Positions 52,249 through 60,176 of a stretch of 64,000 bases of DNA are shown piece after piece (the first letter of the stretch is position 1; each line of letters starts with the position of its first letter). The position numbers and the translations under genes are program-made. The notes under the pieces are model-generated. The model was given only the letters and a program-made list of their open reading frames with translations, did not search any database and had not been told where the DNA came from. The stretch lies in assembly GCF_003049645.1 (NCBI RefSeq), contig NZ_PYWK01000001.1, positions 1,829,487 to 1,893,486 of the forward strand. Direction: 5' to 3'. This DNA is from Metasolibacillus fluoroglycofenilyticus (GTDB lineage Bacteria > Bacillota > Bacilli > Bacillales_A > Planococcaceae).

Positions 52249-52635
52249 CTATCTAAATAAATTTCCTTGTCTCGATGCGATTTTAGCAGCATAGCCCATT
52301 AATTCCTCTTGCAATGCCTTTGCTGTATATTCCATGTTTAACTTTGCTGGCAGCTCTACTACTTCCTGCCCCTTTAATATTTCTGCCAAGCTCCAGTAAG
52401 GATACGGGCTATCCTTTGCAGGAACATCCTGTATAGAAAATAAATAATTATGGCGAAATAAAAGCTTTTTCCATTTCGTTGCTTCTTTATAAACAAGAAA
52501 GGCTGTATCTTTTGTAGCTAGTTCAATCATTTTTTGCAGCATTCTTTTCTCACCATGAAAGGTCATGGAATAGCTTGTTATATCCTCGCGCTGTTTCTCA
52601 TGAATTCTAATCTCATATAAGTAAGATGACGCCAT
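52249..52635 (-). CDS. hypothetical protein
   Basis: This 128-residue soluble protein has no recognised motif. It contains MTFHGEKRMLQKMIELATKD, WKKLLFRHNYLFSIQDVP and a helical C-terminus. AGAGGGAG lies about 8 bases before the ATG, and it follows the AAA-type ATPase gene by 18 bases on the same strand, so the two are probably cotranscribed. Confidence 0.65.
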   Translation of the reverse strand: MASSYLYEIRIHEKQREDITSYSMTFHGEKRMLQKMIELATKDTAFLVYKEATKWKKLLFRHNYLFSIQDVPAKDSPYPYWSLAEILKGQEVVELPAKLNMEYTAKALQEELMGYAAKIASRQGNLFR

Positions 52636-52653
52636 ATTGCTCCCTCTTTTCTA

Positions 52654-53376
52654 TTATAAATCCAAAAATAACTCCTCTAATACTTTCTCTTTCGCATCTA
52701 AAAAGCGCTTCGTTAAAATATAATGCAACGTCTCCTCATAGCGAACTTTGCTTATTTGTTGGTCAAAATCATATATTGTGGCATTTGGATAGCCTAACAA
52801 AATCGGTGAATGCGTTGCAATAATAAACTGTGCATCATGTTCCAGTTCTTTTATAATGCGCATTAAGCTAAGTTGTCTAGTTGGAGAAAGTGCAGCTTCT
52901 GGCTCATCCAATAAATAAATCGCCTTATGTCCGAATGCATTTTTAAACAGGGATAAAAAAGATTCACCATGCGATTGCTGATGTAAGGACTTTCCACCAT
53001 ACGCATCGTACTTCCGTCCAGATGGGTCAAACATTAAATCAAGATGACTTGCAAATTGATAAAATGTTTCGGCACGTAGAAAAAAGCCGCGCGCCACCTT
53101 TCGCGACCAACTTAATCGTATGTGCTCTCCAAGTGCAGAGTGCGATTCATGCACATCGTACAAATGATTGCGACTACCTCCAGCCGTATGGAAGCCACAT
53201 TCATAGGCAATCGCCTCCAGCAATGTCGATTTGCCTGAACCATTTTCCCCAACAAAAAACGTAATATTCGTCGGTAAATGAAGCTCCTCTAAATGATGCA
53301 ATGCCGCAATATTAAATGGATATTGCTGCTTCTCTATTACCTGCTCCTGCAAATAGCGCACTGTCTTTAAGTACAT
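52654..53376 (-). CDS. AAA family ATPase (ABC-ATPase-like)
   Basis: This 240-residue protein has Walker A FFVGENGSGKSTLLEAIA, a signature-like segment SHGESFLSLF, Walker B IYLLDEPEAALSPTRQ and a switch His in ATHSPILLGYP. It is a stand-alone AAA_21/AAA_23-type ATPase without membrane segments, like those in OLD, RecF or toxin-system families. Its role is unknown; the small downstream hypothetical protein may be a partner. GGGGGAGATG lies before the ATG. Confidence 0.85.
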   Translation of the reverse strand: MYLKTVRYLQEQVIEKQQYPFNIAALHHLEELHLPTNITFFVGENGSGKSTLLEAIAYECGFHTAGGSRNHLYDVHESHSALGEHIRLSWSRKVARGFFLRAETFYQFASHLDLMFDPSGRKYDAYGGKSLHQQSHGESFLSLFKNAFGHKAIYLLDEPEAALSPTRQLSLMRIIKELEHDAQFIIATHSPILLGYPNATIYDFDQQISKVRYEETLHYILTKRFLDAKEKVLEELFLDL

Positions 53377-53675
53377 GGCATCTCCCCCTCATTTTATTGT
53401 AACGAATTGCGAAAAAAATAGCAAAATAGCCGTCAGCATGTACACTAGATATAGTAGCTTTTCTACCTTGGGTCTTTGCACTTGATTTTATAAATATCCT
53501 CTTTTTTCATAGATTATCTATGAATTTCATAAATTATCGGTGCTCTCTCATAATCGTCTTTAGCCCCTTCACAGTTTTTGGTCTTACTCAAGGCTGTTTA
53601 GGAGGATAAAATCATCGAAAAGGTTGCCAGAAAGCATGCTAATGCGAGCTTTTCGGGCAACCTCTCTAACTTCTA
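53377..53675. other. 299-bp spacer marking the return to core genes
   Basis: No gene is seen. A hairpin at about 53617-53664 pairs GGTTGCCAGAAAGC with GCTTTTCGGGCAACC. It may terminate ypvA transcription and resembles the GGTTGTC hairpin after recN. Confidence 0.55.
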
Positions 53676-55583
53676 TTATTCAATAATTGGCTCTACTGCT
53701 AGAATATCCTCGAAATGTTTTTTCATTTGGCTTTCTTTTTCGTTCACAAGTAAATGAATGTCGCCGTAGTCATTCGATGTGCGGATAAGTCGTCCCATTC
53801 CTTGCTGTAAGCGTAGTAGCATAAATGGTAGCTCTACCTCTGCGAATGCATCTTTAGCAAAGGCACGTTTTGCATCGAATAACGGGTCATATGGCGGGAA
53901 TGGTAAGTCGAAAATAATGACGCGTGTCAATGCTTCCTGAGGTAAATCAAGTCCCTCCCACAAATGATAGGAACAAAATGTTCGAACTTTACCCTCTTGG
54001 AAATCCCGGACAATTGCAGATAGCTCCCTGTCTCCTTCAAAGGCTATCGTTAAACGAGCCATCACACCAAGCTTCGATTTAAAAGCATTCATTGCCTGCT
54101 TTGATTGAAATAAAATGAGCGTTTTCTCGCCGTCACGTAGCAATTCTTCTACTTTTGCTGCCTTGTCATTTTGCGCAAGTTCATGCACATAAATTTTCAT
54201 AACATCCTCATAATCAAACGGAGATGGTACGCTAAAAGATTGGTATTTAGTAATACCTAAGCTTGTAGCAATATAGGAAAAGTCCTTTTTCACTGATAAT
54301 GTTGCTGACGAAAAGACGATAGGTGTTTTTTTAGAAAAGAGCTTTTCTTCTAATACTTCAGTAATTAAACGAGGCATAATCACGAGCGTTTCTTCACCGT
54401 CTGTTTCCTCTAACCAATCGACCGCATCGCCCTGTGCAACAAAGATGCGTAATGCTGCTGCGTAATGCTCGAGAAATTCCTCTGCCATATTAAGCTCATA
54501 TTCTGGAATCATATAAAGCTCTGATTCAAACACAAATTCTTCTAGTAGCTGCTCTACATCTACTAATAAGCGCTTGCCAATCGCTAATAAACGCTCTGAC
54601 TTTTCAATGCGCTTTCGATCTTCCTCTGAAGGCACTAAATCATCGCGTAGCTGGTCAAAAAATAGCTCATGATCGTCCTGCAATCTTTCCATCCCATATA
54701 ATGTGCGCTCACGAACACCATCAACCATTAAACGCTCTAACAAGCCAACGATTGTATTTGCCTGTACTTTATAGGTCATTGCCTTTTGTGCGGCATATTC
54801 TAATAAATGTCCTTCATCCAGCACCATCATCGACACCTCAGGTAGTAAAGGAAGCTGTCCTTCGCGCTCACGTGATTCCTTTGTAGCTAAATGCTCCATT
54901 AAAAAGTCTTGCGAGCAAATAATTAAATCCGTTGATTTACGATAATACGCTCGGTGCAATGTTTGCCCACAACGATTGCGCACATCACATACTGCACATT
55001 GCATCAACGCATTATAGTTGACCATTTGCCATTCATCATCGCTCACCATTGGATAATCACTTCGTTCACCGTACGGCTGTAATGCCACCATTGAGCCGTG
55101 TGCATAGACCCCATCTGGAATCGAATCAGCAATTTCTTCAATCCAGTCTGCCTCCAGTTGTCTGTCTGCCTCTTCAAAGCGTTTAATACATAAATATTGA
55201 TCACGTGATTTTGCAAGGCGCACATCAATATTTAAGCCTAAATGATCACGTAGCTTATGCACATCACCGCCCTCTTTCACAAGCTGGTCGATTAATGTTT
55301 CATCAGCACAAGCAATGAGGGCAGGCTTGCCTGTATAACGAGCGTACGAAACTGCCGGCAGTAAATAAGCTATAGTTTTTCCCGTACCAACACCCGCCTC
55401 TGCGAATAGTACGTTTTTCTCTTTTAATGCCTGCTCAATTTGGTAAGCCATGAAAATTTGTTCATCCCGACATTCAAAGCCTTTTTCTGGTAGCTCGTCG
55501 TATAAAACGTCTCCCATCCAATCGCCAAGCGAATCAAAGAAGGATTTTTCTTTTGATAATTCAAACGGTAATGATTGTCTCAT
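53676..55583 (-). CDS. ypvA: DinG-like ATP-dependent DNA helicase (YpvA)
   Basis: This 635-residue superfamily 2 helicase of the XPD/DinG type has Walker A FAEAGVGTGKTIAYLLP near residue 60, DEGH in MMVLDEGHLLEYA, and the C-terminal motif VI LRLQQGMGRLIRTSNDYG. Four Cys expected to bind an Fe-S cluster are visible between motifs Ia and II (YLCIKRF; CAVCDVRNRCG). It probably unwinds DNA in repair. Gene order ypvA-ypsC-rnpB-gpsB matches B. subtilis. GGGGAG is 7 bases before the ATG. Confidence 0.92.
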   Translation of the reverse strand: MRQSLPFELSKEKSFFDSLGDWMGDVLYDELPEKGFECRDEQIFMAYQIEQALKEKNVLFAEAGVGTGKTIAYLLPAVSYARYTGKPALIACADETLIDQLVKEGGDVHKLRDHLGLNIDVRLAKSRDQYLCIKRFEEADRQLEADWIEEIADSIPDGVYAHGSMVALQPYGERSDYPMVSDDEWQMVNYNALMQCAVCDVRNRCGQTLHRAYYRKSTDLIICSQDFLMEHLATKESREREGQLPLLPEVSMMVLDEGHLLEYAAQKAMTYKVQANTIVGLLERLMVDGVRERTLYGMERLQDDHELFFDQLRDDLVPSEEDRKRIEKSERLLAIGKRLLVDVEQLLEEFVFESELYMIPEYELNMAEEFLEHYAAALRIFVAQGDAVDWLEETDGEETLVIMPRLITEVLEEKLFSKKTPIVFSSATLSVKKDFSYIATSLGITKYQSFSVPSPFDYEDVMKIYVHELAQNDKAAKVEELLRDGEKTLILFQSKQAMNAFKSKLGVMARLTIAFEGDRELSAIVRDFQEGKVRTFCSYHLWEGLDLPQEALTRVIIFDLPFPPYDPLFDAKRAFAKDAFAEVELPFMLLRLQQGMGRLIRTSNDYGDIHLLVNEKESQMKKHFEDILAVEPIIE

Positions 55584-55623
55584 ATGAATTCTCCCCTAAA
55601 TATATAAGTATGTAGACAATGAA

Positions 55624-55674
55624 GGGGCTGTCAGCAATATTGGATTTTCATCCGATATTCCTACAGCCCAATAG
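55624..55674 (-). terminator. hairpin after the ypsC gene
   Basis: GGGGCTGTCAGCAATAT and ATATTCCTACAGCCC arms pair imperfectly around ATCCG, about 55 bases after the ypsC stop codon. Confidence 0.55.
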
Positions 55675-55728
55675 CTTTTTTATCAGATTTCAAAGCATTT
55701 CAATATAGATTTAGCTTGGCGTCTACTA

Positions 55729-56865
55729 TTAATCACGCTTTGATTTTTGACCCCAATATTGATAAAGGTCTGTACGAATAAAGCCATTAAATAGCTTGCG
55801 TTTTTTCGTTGCTTGACGACCGTAACATTGCTCAAAGTTTTCCATGGAGGACAACATATAAACAGACCATGTTGGATAATTTTTCATCACTTGTCCGAGT
55901 GTTTTTACAACAGCCTCAATTGCTTCCTTATCACCAATACGCTCCCCGTATGGTGGGTTCGAAATTATAACGCCATCTGTTAATCGTGTTGTAAAGTCTG
56001 TTGCTTGCATTTGTTTAAATGTTAAAAGCTCACCAAAGCCTGCCTCTAGAGCATTTTCCTGTGCAATGCTTATCATGCGGTGGTCAATATCCGAGCCAAT
56101 TATTTGTAATGGTTGGTCGTAATTCGCAAGAGCATCAGCCTCATTACGTGCTTCATCCCAGATTTTCGCTTTCATCCAAGCCCAATCCTCTGAAATAAAT
56201 TCACGGTTATAACCAGGTGCAATATTTTGCCCAATCATCGCAGCCTCTAAAGGGATTGTTCCTGAGCCACAAAACAAGTCAACAAAAGGTCGATTAGGAT
56301 TCCACTTTGAAATTTTCACTAATGCAGCTGCTAATGTTTCCTTTAAAGGAGCTTCTCCCTGTACTTGGCGGTAACCTCGCTTGTGAAGCCCTGCGCCTGA
56401 TGTATCAATTGTTAATGTTGCTACATCCTTTAAAATAGCTACTTCAATTTTATAAGTTGCGCCTGATTCATCTAAAAAGCCTAGACGTTTGTAATGTGAT
56501 TTCATATGCTCTACAATTGCTTTTTTCACAATCGCTTGGCAATCTGGCACACTAAATAGCTTTGATTTTACTGACTTTCCCGATACAGGAAACGCCGCAT
56601 CTACAGGTAAATAACGCGCCCAATCAAGCGCCTTTGTAGATTCGAATAGTTGATCAAATGTATGCGCTGGAAATTGACCTACAACAATTTTTACACGATC
56701 CGCTACACGTAGCCATAGATTACAACGTGCAATAGCTGTCTCGTCTCCTTCAAAATACACTTTGCCATTATCAACACGTGTTTCGTATCCTAAGTCTTGT
56801 ACTTCCTGTGCAACGATTGCCTCTAAGCCCATCGCTGCCGTTGCAACTAATTGAAATTTTGTCAT
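55729..56865 (-). CDS. ypsC: 23S rRNA guanine-N2 methyltransferase-like protein (YpsC/RlmL family)
   Basis: This 378-residue protein has an N-terminal THUMP RNA-binding domain (residues ~45-160) and a C-terminal Rossmann methyltransferase with VDLFCGSGTIPLEAAMIG near residue 195 and the catalytic SNPPYGERIG. The NPPY motif marks an exocyclic-amine methyltransferase, as in RlmL/K. It lies just after the PAS-GGDEF-EAL gene by 13 bases on the same strand. Confidence 0.93.
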   Translation of the reverse strand: MTKFQLVATAAMGLEAIVAQEVQDLGYETRVDNGKVYFEGDETAIARCNLWLRVADRVKIVVGQFPAHTFDQLFESTKALDWARYLPVDAAFPVSGKSVKSKLFSVPDCQAIVKKAIVEHMKSHYKRLGFLDESGATYKIEVAILKDVATLTIDTSGAGLHKRGYRQVQGEAPLKETLAAALVKISKWNPNRPFVDLFCGSGTIPLEAAMIGQNIAPGYNREFISEDWAWMKAKIWDEARNEADALANYDQPLQIIGSDIDHRMISIAQENALEAGFGELLTFKQMQATDFTTRLTDGVIISNPPYGERIGDKEAIEAVVKTLGQVMKNYPTWSVYMLSSMENFEQCYGRQATKKRKLFNGFIRTDLYQYWGQKSKRD

Positions 56866-56878
56866 GCTTTTACCTTCC

Positions 56879-58615
56879 TCACTGTATGTGCTCCCAATAG
56901 GCTAAAAACTGTAGCAATTCACCTAATGGCATCGGCTTACTATAATGGAAGCCCTGTGCGAAATCACAGTCGATTTCTTGTAATAACTGTACTTGCTGCT
57001 TGCTTTCAACGCCCTCTGCTACAACTTGCATATTTAAGCGATGCGCCATTTGAATTATTGCATCCACCACACCTTGTTTTTCCTCTGAGGAGCATATATG
57101 CTGCACAAAGCTACGATCTATTTTTAATACATCAAATGGGAAACGTATTAAATAGCTTAATGATGAATAGCCTGTCCCAAAGTCATCGATAGATAGCGTA
57201 AAGCCAAGCTGCTTTAATCGGTCGAATTTGCTAATTGCCTCCGAGGAGTTATCCAAAACTGTCCGCTCTGTTACTTCAATTTCAAAATTATGCGCCGAAG
57301 TATTGTTTTTTTCTAATATTTTTTGAATTGTTTCTAAGAAATTTTGCTGCTGGAAATGAATGCTTGAAATGTTTAAGGCAATTGGCACATTGGCATACCC
57401 GTTTGCTCTCAATACATGAAATGCGCTGCACGCCATTTCTATAATCATTTCACTTAGCGGAATAATTAAACCTGTTTCCTCAGAATATGGAATGAATTCG
57501 CCTGGTGATACTTGACCGAGCTTATCGTTTGTCCAACGTACTAACGCTTCTACACCAATCACCTGCTTCGTTTTTAAGGAAACCTTTGGCTGGAAATATA
57601 GTTGGAAATCATTGTTTTCTATCGCTTTGCGAAGCTCTGTATCCAGCAATGAAACTCGCTTCGTATCAATTTCTAAATCTTCAATAAAAAAGGCAAAATT
57701 GCCAGGGCCCGTTTGTCTGGAAAAATACATTGCTTTATCTGCACGATGCACTAATTCATCCGTTGTCCCTCCATCTAACGGATATAAGCTAATGCCAATA
57801 CTTACGGAAATAAAAATTTCTTGCCCATCTATTATAAAAGGTTGCTCCATTGCATGTAGTACTTGCTGGGCAAATTTCGCAGCTTCCCTTGGATGAACAA
57901 TATTTGTTAATGTAATTGCAAATTCATCATCGCCATAGCGCGCTAAAATATCTTTATTTTTTAACAGTCTTCGAATGCGCTTAGCTACTGCAATTAGCAA
58001 CTTATCACCAACCGCATGCCCAAACACTTCATTCACTTGCTTGAATCTGTCTATATCTAAAAAATATATTGCATGTCGCATCGGTGTTGTCGCTGTAGCA
58101 CTTGTTAACAACAGGGCTTTCATTCGCTCTAAATAAGCAAAACGATTGTTTACCTTTGTTAATAAATCTGTTAGTGTGCGTTTCTTCAGCTCGCTTTCAA
58201 CGCTTTTACGCTCGGATAAATCTGTAAATATCCCACAATAGTTCATAATATTATTATCGCCATCTTTCACAGCGATAATCGTTAGCCACTCTGGGTAAAT
58301 ATCTCCGGTTTTACGGCGGTTCCAAATTTCTCCTTGCCACATGCCATCTTTTTCAATTTTTGCCCACATTTTTTTATAAAACGAGGAATCATGCATACCT
58401 GATTGTAAAATCGCTGGTGTATTTCCAATCACTTCACTAAGTGAATAGCCTGTTACAAATTCAAACGCAGGATTAACTGCTATAATACATTTTTTCTCGT
58501 TCGTAATCATAATACCTTCCTCTACATTTTCAAAAATGACTTTTACTAAGCTAGTTTTGTAAACGGAAGAATGTTCAATATCCATATTGTTGTGAGTAAA
58601 ATCTTTACTACTCAT
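56879..58615 (-). CDS. PAS-GGDEF-EAL protein with degenerate GGDEF motif
   Basis: This 578-residue protein is a predicted cyclic-di-GMP phosphodiesterase. Domains: PAS (residues ~25-140, MITNEKKCIIAVNPAFEFVTGY), diguanylate cyclase (~150-310, LTDLLTKVNNRFAYLERM), EAL (~325-575). The cyclase signature is RYGDDEF rather than GGDEF, so cyclase activity is doubtful. EAL residues look intact: GVEALVRW, LNISSIHF, EVTERTVL, SIDDFGTGYSSLSYL, LKIDRSFV and AEGVE. No transmembrane helix is seen, so the PAS domain senses in the cytoplasm. It lies between ypsC and rnpB, where B. subtilis has no such gene. Confidence 0.93.
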   Translation of the reverse strand: MSSKDFTHNNMDIEHSSVYKTSLVKVIFENVEEGIMITNEKKCIIAVNPAFEFVTGYSLSEVIGNTPAILQSGMHDSSFYKKMWAKIEKDGMWQGEIWNRRKTGDIYPEWLTIIAVKDGDNNIMNYCGIFTDLSERKSVESELKKRTLTDLLTKVNNRFAYLERMKALLLTSATATTPMRHAIYFLDIDRFKQVNEVFGHAVGDKLLIAVAKRIRRLLKNKDILARYGDDEFAITLTNIVHPREAAKFAQQVLHAMEQPFIIDGQEIFISVSIGISLYPLDGGTTDELVHRADKAMYFSRQTGPGNFAFFIEDLEIDTKRVSLLDTELRKAIENNDFQLYFQPKVSLKTKQVIGVEALVRWTNDKLGQVSPGEFIPYSEETGLIIPLSEMIIEMACSAFHVLRANGYANVPIALNISSIHFQQQNFLETIQKILEKNNTSAHNFEIEVTERTVLDNSSEAISKFDRLKQLGFTLSIDDFGTGYSSLSYLIRFPFDVLKIDRSFVQHICSSEEKQGVVDAIIQMAHRLNMQVVAEGVESKQQVQLLQEIDCDFAQGFHYSKPMPLGELLQFLAYWEHIQ

Positions 58616-58704
58616 TGTTATTCCATCCTTAATAATATTTATCTTGATTCAGTAGTGTTTTACTGCAATGTATAATCGCAGGAGCAATTTGCTTTTGCAT
58701 CAAA
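58616..58704. other. upstream region of the PAS-GGDEF-EAL gene
   Basis: The first ~90 bases of the 437-bp gap before rnpB are A/T-rich leader. I see no strong promoter on the minus strand. Confidence 0.4.
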
Positions 58705-58907
58705 AGCGAGGCAACAAATACACAAAATTCTCACCTCTAAAGGCGGTGAGATGAATGTCTATTTTGTTTTCTCTGATTCAGCGGGTTCACAACCACTCAC
58801 TGAATCAAGATAAATGCCCCCGGCGGATGTCACAGATTTTTGAAGGGAAATTTTTCGAGCTCGCTCGAAAAAAATCTGGACGCAATTACGCCAAGGCGTA
58901 ATTGATG
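58705..58907 (+). repeat. multi-hairpin dispersed repeat, copy 1
   Basis: Four hairpins follow each other: CTCACC/GGTGAG at 58730-58750; arms GATTCAGCGGGTT and CTCACTGAATC at 58775-58806; TTTTTCGAGC/GCTCGAAAAA at 58851-58872; CAATTACGCC/GGCGTAATTG at 58882-58904. CGGCGGATGTCACAGATTTT lies between the second and third. The blocks and their order match 42152-42441 (minus strand). Confidence 0.7.
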
Positions 58908-58915
58908 TCAAAGAA

Positions 58916-58952
58916 AAGGAGCCGTCCAACAAAAAATTGTGACAGCTCCATC
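58916..58952. terminator. hairpin downstream of rnpB
   Basis: AGGAGCCGTCCAACAA can pair with TTGTGACAGCTCC. It is about 100 bases past the rnpB 3' end and resembles the GGRGCTGTC hairpins elsewhere. Confidence 0.45.
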
Positions 58953-59052
58953 TGCATCGAAAGGTACAACGATAAAACCGAACGCCTCATGATGTAGAGT
59001 ATTTGAAATATTATGCTGCCGCATAAATTTAGTGCAGCAAAAATTTAAAAAA

Positions 59053-59453
59053 TGCATCAATAGTATTCCGTAAGCCATGTTTTGTTCCTGTGTACTCAAA
59101 CAGCTAATAGCCTCGTACTGTCAGGTAGTAATCATCTATCTACAGGCATTTGCCTGTCCCTCCATCCGTTCATTTCCTTTTGGAGAGTGCCCCTACCATA
59201 ATTTGGGTTTCTCACTCGCGGGGTTTACCTCGTTCCACCTTGCATGTTTCCAAGCAAGCTTCGTCACTGTGGCACCTTCAGAAAGTTTCTACCATATCAA
59301 AAAGACTTAGGTATTCCTTTCGCCGTCAAGCAAATGCTTGCCTTACCTTATTTTTTCGGTAAGCACGAACACTACGGTCATCTCAGAGCCGTGTGAGCAT
59401 GGACTTTCCTCTACATCATCTAAGATGCAGCGATTACTCGAATTTCTTGATGT
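59053..59453 (-). ncRNA. rnpB: RNase P RNA (class B)
   Basis: The minus strand carries the conserved blocks in order: GTAATCGCTGC, GTAGAGGAAAGTCCATGCTC, CCGTAGTGTTCGTGC, AAAGTGCCACAGTGACGAAG, GTGGAACGAGGTAAACCC, GCGAGTGAGAAACCCAAAT, GTAGATAGATGATTAC, GAGGCTATTAGCTG and GGAACAAAACATGGCTTACG. This is the catalytic RNA that matures tRNA 5' ends. The P1 helix pairs CATCAAGAAATTC near 59452 with GAATACTATTGATG near 59054, which sets the ends and a length of about 401 bases, as in B. subtilis. It lies directly after gpsB, the usual position. Confidence 0.97.
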
Positions 59454-59463
59454 CGAACTATAT

Positions 59464-59492
59464 TATACTTGACACATATCAGAAAAGCAACA
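59464..59492 (-). promoter_or_regulatory. sigma-A promoter of rnpB
   Basis: On the minus strand TTGCTT (59487-59492) and a perfect TATAAT (59464-59469) are 17 bases apart, placing transcription start near the 5' end of P1. It lies just after the gpsB stop codon. Confidence 0.8.
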
Positions 59493-59499
59493 ATATCAT

Positions 59500-59799
59500 C
59501 TATTCAGATAGTTTACTACCAAAAACATGTTTTTCTAAATTAGACAAGCGTTTTAAAATATCAAAGTTTGTATTTGGTGTATTCGTTTGAACAGTTGGCT
59601 GTCTACGCGCACTATTTTCTAACTCCGCTTTTAAACGCTCATTTTCTAAACGCAGCTCATTTAGCTGCTTTTCAAAAACATCATAATCCTCCATAATTTG
59701 ATCTAAAAATTGGTCCACTTGGTCTATGCTATAGCCCTTCATACTCTTTTTAAATTCTTTTTCTAAAATAATTTTTGAGTTTAATTTTATCATTCGCAT
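59500..59799 (-). CDS. gpsB: cell division and PBP1-shuttling protein GpsB
   Basis: This 99-residue DivIVA-like protein coordinates peptidoglycan synthases during division. The N-terminal domain has KIILEKEFKKSMKGYSIDQVDQFLDQIMEDY, then a coiled coil (QLNELRLENERLKAELE), and the C-terminus FDILKRLSNLEKHVFGSKL is almost identical to B. subtilis GpsB. AAGGG 6 bases before the ATG at 59799 sets the start; an ATG at 59793 is also possible and the frame opens upstream to 59883 without a ribosome site. Confidence 0.95.
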   Translation of the reverse strand: MRMIKLNSKIILEKEFKKSMKGYSIDQVDQFLDQIMEDYDVFEKQLNELRLENERLKAELENSARRQPTVQTNTPNTNFDILKRLSNLEKHVFGSKLSE

Positions 59800-60176
59800 C
59801 TTCCGCCCTTGAAAACATCCTTTAACCTGTTTTCTAGTGGCGTTCTCCTTCCTAACGATATTGCTTATAAAGTGAAACTTCAATCAGTGGAGGAAAACCT
59901 CCACTGATTGTTAGTTGAATCAATCTGGCATTTACGGGCAGTTAATCTCTCACTTATCCTCAACGTCCTTTCACTGAAGGCTTGAAGTGGGTGGTTTTCA
60001 GCCCGTTAATGCGGGGTATAAACAGTTATTTTTATTGTCATATGCCAGCAACTTCGCCACACAAAAAAACGAAGCAAACTTTCGAGAAGTCAAACTTCCC
60101 ACTGCATTCAAATAGAGGCGATAATTCGCCATGTTCATTATAGCATATGAAACGCTATCTATACGAATATCATCGG
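59800..60176. other. 377-bp spacer between gpsB and mrfB with hairpins
   Basis: No gene is seen. ATCAGTGGAGG and CCTCCACTGAT form a perfect 11-bp stem near 59882-59907. Farther on, GCTTGAAGTGGGTGG and AGCCCGTTAATGCGGGG (59970-60017) form a second folded segment. The second part has the look of an IS200/IS605 right end or other mobile-element scar, but no transposase frame survives. Confidence 0.5.

Noticed and set aside
59077-59590. Three overlapping plus-strand reading frames of 60-80 codons
   Set aside because: They lie opposite the RNase P RNA and its promoter, whose conserved blocks explain the sequence; the frames have no ribosome sites.
59880-60020. Intact IS200/IS605 element or TnpB gene
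   Set aside because: Only hairpins and short end-like sequence are seen; no transposase or TnpB frame exists within several kb.
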